DNA of 64,000 nt from Capronia americana (lineage: Eukaryota > Ascomycota > Eurotiomycetes > Chaetothyriales > Herpotrichiellaceae). This document shows, in pieces, positions 56,230-64,000 of the stretch. Numbering within the stretch: the first letter of the stretch is position 1; every line of letters starts with the position of its first letter. Made by a program: the position numbers and the translations under genes. Where the stretch lies: NCBI GenBank assembly GCA_016110215.1, contig JADWQD010000008.1, forward strand, positions 124,001 to 188,000, read 5' to 3'. The notes beneath the pieces are model-generated. The model had not been told where the DNA came from and did no database searches. It saw nothing but the letters and a program-made list of their open reading frames with translations.

Positions 56230-58193
56230 CTATTGGAGTGGACGGACACGACCAACCTCATCCCACAAGTCATTCCCATCCCCGTCATTCGTGGTCGGCA
56301 ACCACAGATATTCCAGCAGGACATGCTCCTTCAGCGCTTCGAAGGACCGGATCTCCAACTCGCTTGCGCCACGACGGATCAGGCTGACGAACCACGACCT
56401 GCTGCTGCTGCTGCTGCTGCTGTTGTTGTTGTTGTTGTTGTCATTGGCCGCAATGCCCGCCATGAATGCGATCCACAGCATGAGTGTCGGGGCGTCGGCC
56501 CATTCTCTGGCGAAGCTATGTCGCGCGAAGAGTGTCCTGGCGCGCTGGAGGAGGAGTTCAAACGGCGCGGCAGGCAGCGGGAGCACACAAAGCACGCTGT
56601 AGATTAGGGCCGCGACGTGGCAGAGATCTAAGAGCTCGTCGCCGGGAAGTTGTGGGCAAGCATCTGTACCAAGGTCGAGGCCGTCGCCCGGGGTGAGTTC
56701 CATGAGGGAATGCATGGCGAGCGTGCGCTCTTCGCCCAGCACGGAGAGACTTTGCGCCACGGATCTCCCGGCGAGGTAGTCGTCCACGGCGAGGGTGTAG
56801 AGGCTCAGTCGATGTAGAGCGACTTGCAGGTCCAGAGACCGGAGGGGCGAGCCGAATTTGTTGAGGATGGCAAACCCCTGACCAAGCTTGCGGAGTGGGT
56901 GGTCGGTCCGTCGCGTGCGTGAGAGGGGTCCGTCGAGGTCGATGCCCTTGACGCAGGGCATGAAAGGGAGTCGCGGTTGCTGGACGGTGCGAGTGGCAAC
57001 AATCACGTCGGCGCTGGTGCAAGACGACGTAGTTAGATGATCTGCCGGTTCCGACTATACTATCGCCCCTTTGTACAAATTCAGTTCGATTCGATTCGGT
57101 TCGGTACTCACTAGCAGAGCAGGCCTGCCAGACCTGGGAGCGTGACCGTCTCAAGCCCTCCACGCAGTTCAATCATCCTCAATAGCCCTTCTCGATGCAT
57201 CGATGCGGCTTCAATCGGCCCGCCATACAGGTTGAGCAGGCGGAGAGAGCGTAGTGGTCCCTGCTGGGGCGCTCGGCGGGTCGTGTAGGCGGGACGAGCC
57301 TCGGCGTCCACGGCCAAATAATGATAAGCCAGATTGAACACAGTCAAGATTGTAAGATCGCTACACGCTGTCGAGGGATTCGACAGCGCCTTATTGACAT
57401 GTGTGACGGTCTCGGCGTGCGCGCGGAGGAGCTGCTGCTGTGCGTTAGGGTGGAAATAGGGATTATACTTATTTCGCATCAGCTGGGCAAATAAATAGGC
57501 CGCAAGGCAGCCTGGGTCGGACATGATCTTGTGGATCCATAATGTGACAAGCTCATTATGGCCGGCAGAATTGGCGGGAAGAGCCTGGTCTAATGTCTCG
57601 TAAAGCTGTTGAAGGAGCAGCCTGGTCTCATGGGCAGAGAAAGAGTTCAACTGCTCAAAGGGTACAGGGAGAGCGAGGGTGATGGTGGTGAGAGCGGTGG
57701 AGACAGATAAGTAGAATAGCGCTTCCAGCTTCGGCTTCTGCTGCCGCCGGGAGACGAGTTTAGAGTCACTCGGCAGCGTCGCGAGCACGGGATCGACGTC
57801 GTGTGATTGGCGTGCATCGTGTCGGGCAAGGTGGCTCGTCTGAGTATTTCCGGGAGGTGTTGGCGATGTCGTCGTTGGTGGACCGGGGCTCGGTGGAAGA
57901 GGAGGAGGAGCAGCTCCAACCTTTGACGACGGTACGGCGACCTTATGCCAACGCGCCCTCGATGCATTCGCTTTGATGGCGCTACGAGTCTGCGCTTTCT
58001 CACGCTGCGTCTGTGGATAGCCAAGGATGAAGGTGGGTGGAGTCTTGCGCGACGTCCTAGTGGGAAAGTTCCGGGTCAGCAATGGTGCAAGCCACCCCTG
58101 CAGGAAGCGTGACCAGCGACTGGCGACAGGTTGCAAGGGCCAAGGGACAGGGACAGGGACAGCGGCCGCTGGGCGAGCGTGACGAGAATTCAC
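56230..58193 (-). CDS. fungal transcription-factor-like protein without zinc cluster (paralog A)
   Basis: Exons 58193-57112 and 57013-56230 join in phase 2 across a 98-bp intron to about 621 aa. The N-terminal basic segment (AQTRSAIKANASRARWHK, near 66-83) takes the place of a zinc cluster. A helical regulatory domain of the fungal-specific type follows: PVPFEQLNSFSAHETRLL, IMSDPGCLAAYLFAQLM, SDLTILTVFNLAYHYL, ASMHREGLLRMIELRGG, and at the C-terminus LLDLCHVAALIY … LMLWIAFMAGIAAND. An N7-S7 run (encoded by a CTG/TTG repeat at about 56399-56440) interrupts the end. The frame has no ATG before residue 240, and an acceptor-like CCACTAG at 58055 suggests an unseen first exon. The 5' end is therefore unresolved. 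It is related to the 61095 gene and to the relic between them. Confidence 0.7.
56399..56442. repeat. CTG/TTG trinucleotide repeat in coding sequence
   Basis: Seven to eight CTG units followed by six TTG units on the + strand, read on the - strand as an Asn run then a Ser run in paralog A. In-frame and length-variable by nature. Confidence 0.85.
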
Positions 58194-58932
58194 GATCCGT
58201 TCACAGCCAGTCAGCTAATTATATAGAACAGAGACGAAGGAATCCTTCCGGTCCTCCACGTAACGCCGTCCCAGTGTCCCCGTCTCAGTTTATGTGAAGA
58301 CAAGCGCATGTACGGATGGATGTCGGCCATTTCTTGCTTCAAGGACGCTGTAAAAGATGCCCTTGCCCTTCGCTTGACGGTCTAAGGAACCTTCCGCGTG
58401 ATTAACAGACAGAAGTGGGTAGACGCACGTACATTGCGCAAGCCGCGGCGATGGCCCGAAGGCAGTTTTCGTTTCAATGTCGTCGTCCGCTGTGATTCTC
58501 TCCTCGTCGCTCCCATCTTGTCAACTCTCGCACTGGCGGGACTGCATTGGCATGGAAGCTCCTCGACGTGGTCAATTACCGATGATGACCGAGATAGAGA
58601 ACGAGCACGACTTGGAACTGGACCGTGTCGCTTCTCGGCCTCGGAACAACGCGAAGACAAAAGGCCGCGTCTGACAAGATGAATTTACCGCAGGTCGCGG
58701 GAGGTGATTCGAGGAGGTGCGTCTTCAAGGCCAAGCTGCTATCTATTTCACCATGGTGCGCTCAACATAGCCGTCCATGGACTACGACGTCGTGAACGGT
58801 AGAAGAGAAGTGTAGGTTTACAGGAACGTGTCACTGTAGAAGATGAAGAAGTGCCATGTGAGCCTGCAGCCTAACGTCGCCGTAGATGTCAAGGCCACCC
58901 CCTTCACTATTCTTTGGATGCCACAGAAACCC
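58194..58932. other. intergenic, upstream of paralog A
   Basis: No clear gene. It should contain the promoter of paralog A and possibly its first exon; an ATG on the - strand near 58329 opens 38 codons but has no convincing donor. Confidence 0.4.
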
Positions 58933-59501
58933 TCACATGAGCCGCTCCATCTGCTCCAACTGCGTCAACCCGGCCACAATGATCTTGTTGACCACCAGCC
59001 TCCCGTAGAGACTGAAGTTCTTACAGAAAAATATATACCGCTAAGGACGCTTTCCCGTTCGTATTTTGCCAACATACCCCGAGTAACCAAGGGCGACCAC
59101 TACCCAAACGTTGGCCTCGGTGGCAGCGGTTTGTGAGTTGCGCATCTGTTCGCTGAGCAATCGCACCGCCGTCGCGTTCGTCTGCAATTCGAGCATGTAG
59201 AGCCGGTCGGATCGTAGACGTCGCGCGCGGGCTCATGTTCGTGACTATTTCTACAAAGCACCGCCGCGCTATGAACGGAGTGGTGGCCAGGAACGAAGAG
59301 TGTGAACGCTCACAGTTGTAGAGCTTGCTCCGTTACCACTTCGCGGGGCAGATCGGTCAGCAAAGACGAAAATGGATCGATGAGGCTGTCATCGAGGTAG
59401 ACCCGAGGGCTCGGGGTGCGTTCGTGGCGTCGCAGGGCAAGCTTCCTAGTGCTGAGATTCTCTTGTTCAGAGTTCGTCTTCTGCAGTGACTGGCTGCACA
59501 T
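58933..59501 (-). pseudogene. relic of a third transcription-factor-like gene
   Basis: Pieces in different frames, in the right order on the - strand, resemble successive blocks of paralog A. SPRVYLDDSLIDPFSSLLTDLP ends in a stop at 59310. FLATTPFIARRCFVEIVTNM matches the IMSDPGCLAAYLFAQLM block. YMLELQTNATAVRLLSEQMRN … VWVVVALGYSGY corresponds to the HVNKALSNPSTACSDLTILTVFNLAYHYL block and stops at 59041. FSLYGRLVVNKIIVAGLTQLEQMERLM corresponds to LYGGPIEAASMHREGLLRMIELRGG and stops at 58933. No start and no C-terminal half are present. The homology is by eye and distant, but block order and spacing agree. A poorly resolved intron-containing gene is the alternative. Confidence 0.5.
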
Positions 59502-61094
59502 GATCCGAGTTGGATTGGCGATCGCCGACCATGGAGCACCAACATCTGCGAGGTCGTGGGCATCATGGTGGGTGTGAAGTAGTTACTAGCTCCCTGCTGC
59601 AGCGGTGGTGGTGACATCGCGACCAGCGCCAAGTGCAGAATTTCCCTAGAAGGGCAAGAGGTCCCTCTACAAGATCTGGAAGGCCAGTGGACGAGCCGGG
59701 AAGCCCCCTCTGTTAGAAGCTTCAAGCGGCCTCCACGCCCGGGCATCCCGCAGGATGGTATTGTCTTCGGCGAGCACTGTCAATGGTCACGAATCGAACG
59801 GGCGGGAAACGATCAGCCTCACAATGACAAAGCAACCGAAAACATCTGCAGCCTATCCACAAGCTAGACACAACACGGTTAATCCAGATCCCAGACTGCG
59901 TTTAGATGCCAAGTGCTGCAGGGGCGATTGAGTTCGAGGTCCCGCAACGCTGCATGTGAGAGGAGAGGGCCGGCGCCGTCGGCGGCGCTGCTTCATGTCA
60001 GACAATAGACAATAGCAATTGCTGCCCTCGAGAACGCCACGCGCAGGGGCAAAATTGTCATTTCGGGACAGAGGTGCTCTCATGATGCAGCAGCAGCAGC
60101 CTCAGACCATGATGTGACGGCGGTGTGGACCGGATTCGAGATTAACGCTGTACCTAAAGACATTGATTCCGCGAGGACTACTGGCACGAAAGAACAGTAG
60201 TCACAGCCAGGGCATGACAACTATTTCTGCGTGTTCGAATCCGCGGAGGTAGATGATGCCCTTACGCAGAACATATGTGTAGTGCTCTGCCGCGTGGCAT
60301 AGGAATGGGTCACCCGTCTTGACAACTCCCGTGTCCCTGGCGTTGCTCTCCTCGGCACTTTGACAAACGGTGGGACTGTTATTCAAGGTAGAAGTCCATC
60401 TTGATCGGGGTGGGACGGGTTCTTGGTACGCTGTAGAAGCTCTAGGTTCAATAGGCTGCTTTCATGAGTAGAGAATGGTCTGTGGGATCTTGGACCTCTC
60501 GCAAACCCTGTGGCAAAGACTGTTCTGGTGACTGCTGGCTTTCCTTATCGGGCAGCCTGGGGATCTAAGCGATCTAGCGATAGACAAACGAGACGCCTAT
60601 CGGGTCCGCCTATTGGGATATGGGTCAGGAATAGTAATCTGCCTAACAAGGTTTCCTCCTGGTCGAAGACTGTAGCAAATTGATTCCGACGATTTTCAGA
60701 AAAAAGATGGCGACACGTAGAATGGGAGCGTTTCAAGTAGGGGGAACTTAAACCCTCTGCACCAAAGGGCTCGTACCACCCTGTCACGGCGGCATGTGCG
60801 ACATGTCATGGTAACTTTGTGCCCCGTACATATTGGGAGCCAGGCATCCTCGGCGGCGCCGATGCGCCATCAGTGGCTGCCATGTAGCGGAGGATCTAAC
60901 CCAGTCTGCAGAACTGTCAACACATCCTGACTGGAGCAGTCTGCTTGCATACATGGGTCGCGGCAGGGCTGGAAGGACGCCTTGGGTCCTTATAGAGCCG
61001 TCAATGATCTGCGGTTAGCAGTGTCGCATTTGTCGACCAGACCGTCCCTGTCCTGACCTTCGCCTGACATCAGTATCAGCATCCTCGTCGCAGA
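59502..61094. other. intergenic, no intact gene
   Basis: 1.6 kb with only unsupported ORFs on both strands. The right end is the promoter of the 61095 gene. No repeat or mobile element is recognised. Confidence 0.45.
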
Positions 61095-62366
61095 ATGCTT
61101 CAATTCACGACTCCGCAGTCTGGAGATCCCCAAAAGAATAAGTCCGTCATTGCATACCAAGTACGACGGCATGCTGCCAAAGTCGCTGCTGCTCACCAGA
61201 GGAAGTCTCGCGGATCGCAGAGACCTGCGCGCTCCAATAATGTTGCCACATCGCCCTTCGAGTCGTCTTTCCTGCTCAGCTTCGATAGCGACACAGAGAA
61301 GTCCCGTCGAACCTCTGCCAATGTCGTCAAGGAGACGAGCGAACATGCCGATCCGGGCAATCATGCAAGAACATCGCGCCTTAGATGGACTTCGGTTTAC
61401 AGAGTGGACGTACTGAAGAAGGCCACCTCGAAGTCAGCACCGAAAGCATCTCCAAGTGCAACACCGTCTCCATCGACCGAGTGCTCGAATTCGGAACCCG
61501 ACCTGCACACGACCAAGGACACGAGGTCCCTCTTCGATTATACGAACGCCTCACCCTGGCCCGGGTCGCTTGACTCGTTCTTGGACGCGGCTTTGGGCTC
61601 GGCGCAGCTGGCCGCCGATTCAGACTCGTTTGGGGAGGACGATAACTGTGGATCCTACCATTCACTTTTGACTTCAAGAAAGCACATACCGGACGTCCAG
61701 GCCAGTTTGCTCGCGTTCGAGTTGGGAAGCGGATTTTCAGCAATCAATGCTCTGCCGCCACTGCTGAGGCAAGCGCAGCGAAGAGCCGTGGGTGCGACCG
61801 TTGCACTCGATCAGTACCAGAGGGAGTCCATAGGTGCACCTTTGCTGGAGGATATTGTCGAGGAAGCACAGCATTCACACATGGCGTTTCAGAAAATCGA
61901 GACAGCGTCGTTTGCAGCCACGACGAGTGAGGGTTTGCTGGTGGATTGTTGTCGCTTGGCGGGTCTCATCTACTGCGAGCTTGTTCTATTCCCTTCGTTT
62001 TCCGACGGCATGATCCTCCAACTGGGCAGAGATTTGCAGTCTGCCTTAGAGACCGCCGATTTCTGGTTTTCTGAGGAACAAGGGATCACGTCGGTTTCCG
62101 ACATGCTGCTGTGGGCAACTGCATTGGGTGCTATGGCCGCGACAACCGCTACTATAAGGACGTGGTTTGTAAGAAGACTGACATCGCAACTATGTGCTGA
62201 TGAGAGGCTATGGGAATGGCAAGTGTTCAGATCCTTGATGTGCAGGTTTCTGTGGTGGCGGCCTGTCTGCGATCATCCTGGTCAAAGGGTCTGGGGAGAA
62301 GCGTGCAGCTTTGACCAACCAGTGACTGGCAATGGAGATTGTCCAGGGGTGCTGGCAACGAGCTAA
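61095..62366 (+). CDS. fungal transcription-factor-like protein without zinc cluster (paralog B)
   Basis: Intronless, 423 aa, start at the first ATG (MLQFTTPQSGDPQKNKSVIA). A basic segment (YQVRRHAAKVAAAHQRKSRGS, 21-41) is followed by about 120 disordered Ser/Thr/Asp-rich residues. From residue 190 a helical domain matches the C-terminal half of paralog A: LVDCCRLAGLIYCELVLFP, SVSDMLLWATALGAMAA, TWFVRRLTSQL and EWQVFRSLMCRFLWW. The middle of the domain (the DPF to RGG blocks of paralog A) is missing, so it is about 200 residues shorter. It may be a derived, shortened copy. It is convergent with the CDF gene, only 49 bp between stop codons. Confidence 0.7.
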   Translation: MLQFTTPQSGDPQKNKSVIAYQVRRHAAKVAAAHQRKSRGSQRPARSNNVATSPFESSFLLSFDSDTEKSRRTSANVVKETSEHADPGNHARTSRLRWTSVYRVDVLKKATSKSAPKASPSATPSPSTECSNSEPDLHTTKDTRSLFDYTNASPWPGSLDSFLDAALGSAQLAADSDSFGEDDNCGSYHSLLTSRKHIPDVQASLLAFELGSGFSAINALPPLLRQAQRRAVGATVALDQYQRESIGAPLLEDIVEEAQHSHMAFQKIETASFAATTSEGLLVDCCRLAGLIYCELVLFPSFSDGMILQLGRDLQSALETADFWFSEEQGITSVSDMLLWATALGAMAATTATIRTWFVRRLTSQLCADERLWEWQVFRSLMCRFLWWRPVCDHPGQRVWGEACSFDQPVTGNGDCPGVLATS

Positions 62367-62415
62367 GCTGAAGCCTCGGGCAGACAGAGATATCAGGCGG
62401 TTTCGGAGTCTCCCA

Positions 62416-63792
62416 TCACAATTCTTTCTTCAAGAAATGCTCCGGCCGATGCTCAAATTCGTAGTCCACATGGACGTACGCCCTCTCCACATTGGGAAGG
62501 CTCTCCAGTTTCATCTGTAGATCCTCTGCGATATCATGGCTGACTCTCAAACTCTCCTCTGGATCCATTACCACGTCAACTTCCACAACCAAGCGGGGGC
62601 CGCTATGCCAGGCACGGACTGTGTCAATGTGCTTGATGCGATCGGAGTGGGTCATTGACACATAGGTGATGAGCTGCTGTGTTTCAGTGTCGGCGGAAAT
62701 ACCGATGAGGAGTTGAAACTCGGCGTAGGAAGTATGTAGCCACAGCACCGAGATGAGCACTGACAGGACGATGGCACCAGCCGGATCGATCCACCATCGT
62801 AGTTTGCTGCCACCCACCGACGTCAGAACACCGAAGCCATTGATGAACAGGTCGTTGCGGTGATCTTCCCACAAGATACGGACTTGCGAGTATTGGTTTC
62901 GGAGAGCCCAGCAATAAAGGAACAGGCCGAGCTTTGTGCAGAACGCAACCGTCACGGCGATGACAGAGGGCAGATGAAATGACTTTGTGTCCTCTTCGGA
63001 GCCCCGTACGAGTTCCTGAACAGAGAAGGCGATAAGAATGAGAGACACAGAGGTCATGAGGAAGCAGAAGACAATATTGCCCGCCGTCTCGATTCGGGCC
63101 CGACCAGCGGGGAATTTTCGTGCATCGACCTTCTTGACGGCTTTGTTTGTGAGAATGAGCGTGATATTGGACATAGGGTCAAAGATTGCATCGGCCATGG
63201 TCGTGAAAAGCGAAAGTGAGCCCGAGGCAATGGCGCCATAGAGCTGCAACACGGCGAGGAGGATATTTGCCACGAAGCTGCCATACACGGCGATCTGGTA
63301 GCGCAGCTGTGTCGAGTCTTGAATTTCTCTTGCTTCTCTAACATGCTCGTCCACTGGCTTCAGCAGCCGCTGAATTTGTTCGTTCTGCGACTCATAAAAG
63401 TCCTTGATCTGGGATTGTTTGGACTGTCCTGTTAAGTGTAATGGATTGCATGCGTACTGCCGCTTGCGCGCGGTATTGGCAGACATGCGGTCGAGTTCGG
63501 AGCGGGACTTCAGCCGTCGCGTCAGGTCTAGAGGGTCAGATGCGGAGGCGTGGGTAGGAGACTGGCTCTCGGCGTCGAATGTTGAAGCAGTCCGATGGCG
63601 TGAGATCATGTCTTCATCGTGTTGCGTGCTAGATGCGGCGGCGGCCGAACTCTTCGCCTCGCCGTGTAAGAGATGGGGATTCGGCATAGGCTGGTAGAGG
63701 GGATGTGTCACCCCAGAGCCGCGCTGAGCATGCTGAGGGCTCTGCGTAAGCTCCATGAAGTGCTGCATTCTGGATCCAGCGTTGCTCGTCAT
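62416..63792 (-). CDS. cation diffusion facilitator, Mn-type metal transporter
   Basis: Intronless, 458 aa. The N-terminal 160 residues are cytosolic and disordered. Six membrane helices follow from about residue 166. The metal-site motifs are D201-x3-D205 (ADAIFDPMSN, helix 2) and D310-x3-D314 (EDHRNDLF, helix 5). DxxxD in both helices is the signature of the Mn-CDF subgroup; Zn-CDFs have HxxxD. There is no His-rich loop, which also argues against zinc. The C-terminal cytosolic domain (KHIDTVRAWHSGPRLVVEVDVVMD … LPNVERAYVHVDYEFEH) is the usual dimerising ferredoxin-like fold. It is likely a Mn exporter into the secretory pathway or vacuole. The start is the first ATG (MTSNAGSRMQHF). Confidence 0.92.
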   Translation of the reverse strand: MTSNAGSRMQHFMELTQSPQHAQRGSGVTHPLYQPMPNPHLLHGEAKSSAAAASSTQHDEDMISRHRTASTFDAESQSPTHASASDPLDLTRRLKSRSELDRMSANTARKRQYACNPLHLTGQSKQSQIKDFYESQNEQIQRLLKPVDEHVREAREIQDSTQLRYQIAVYGSFVANILLAVLQLYGAIASGSLSLFTTMADAIFDPMSNITLILTNKAVKKVDARKFPAGRARIETAGNIVFCFLMTSVSLILIAFSVQELVRGSEEDTKSFHLPSVIAVTVAFCTKLGLFLYCWALRNQYSQVRILWEDHRNDLFINGFGVLTSVGGSKLRWWIDPAGAIVLSVLISVLWLHTSYAEFQLLIGISADTETQQLITYVSMTHSDRIKHIDTVRAWHSGPRLVVEVDVVMDPEESLRVSHDIAEDLQMKLESLPNVERAYVHVDYEFEHRPEHFLKKEL

Positions 63793-64000
63793 GGTAAAGG
63801 CCGCTGAGGTGAAAGGAAAAGCTGAACGACTGATTTAGCTTCACCTTACCGTTTCGAGGTCGTAGGATACGACAACGGCCGGTCAAGAAGTATGCTGGAG
63901 CACGATACGTAACGATGAGCAAGATGTGAGTGAAGGGTGAGATTCCACTCAACCACCACAGACTCTGGGGTTGAAGTGGCGGTGGGCGGAGTAATCCTCC
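63793..64000. promoter_or_regulatory. upstream region of the CDF gene, running off the window
   Basis: 208 bp upstream of the CDF start codon, to the window edge. Probable 5' UTR; no gene visible. Confidence 0.4.

Noticed and set aside
60200..60260. tRNA T-loop-like GTTCGAATCC
   Set aside because: The flanking bases do not form a proper T-stem and no anticodon or acceptor stem can be drawn upstream.
1..64000. CRISPR arrays, insertion sequences, rRNA genes, operons
   Set aside because: The window is fungal nuclear DNA; no spaced direct repeats, transposase domains or rRNA sequence were seen, and genes are individually promoted with introns.

Overview
The window is nuclear DNA of a filamentous ascomycete (Pezizomycotina). 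The genes carry many short introns of about 48-110 bp with GTRNGT donors and CTNAY branch sites. Families such as SRPK-like kinases, Zn2Cys6 regulators, Dal5-like permeases and Clr2 support this. I cannot place it to class with confidence. All exon joins below were built by hand from splice signals, reading phase and family continuity. Gene names are recognition of family sequence, not search results.

Left third (1-31 kb). An edge-truncated ORF is followed by a small Ser-rich protein and a gene-free stretch of 3.8 kb. Next come the DEAD-box helicase rok1 (-), a seven-exon sugar transporter (-), a membrane-anchored unknown (+), the SHREC silencing subunit clr2 (+), rpl17 (+), a small basic protein (+), a six-exon Dal5-type permease (+), a GPI-anchored cupredoxin (-) and a coiled-coil protein (-). 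The stretch 26-31 kb is gene-poor.

Middle (31-42 kb). This is a dense housekeeping block: an RBM39/Rsd1-type splicing factor (-), a hard-to-see Cys-rich gene with a reading-frame break (-), a DUF202 membrane protein (+), rps22 (+), rps25 (+), a cytochrome-b5-like MAPR protein (-) and a Pex22-like peroxin (+). The 266-bp rps22 intron contains an H/ACA snoRNA. Its two pockets match the rRNA targets of yeast snR44, which also lies in an RPS22 intron.

Accessory island (42-51 kb), between pex22-like and spt20. It holds an SRPK-like kinase with a broken C-lobe, a Zn2Cys6 regulator, a fumarate-reductase/TcuA-type flavoprotein and an amidohydrolase. The last two lie on the same strand and may form a small catabolic set under the nearby regulator.

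Right end (51-64 kb). SAGA subunit spt20 is followed by a microsatellite field. Then come two related fungal transcription-factor-like genes without a zinc cluster, with a decayed relative between them, and a Mn-type CDF metal transporter. No tRNA, rRNA, CRISPR array or transposon was recognised. The strongest unlisted signal is the intronic snoRNA; the relic regulator, the broken kinase and the hidden Cys-rich gene come next.
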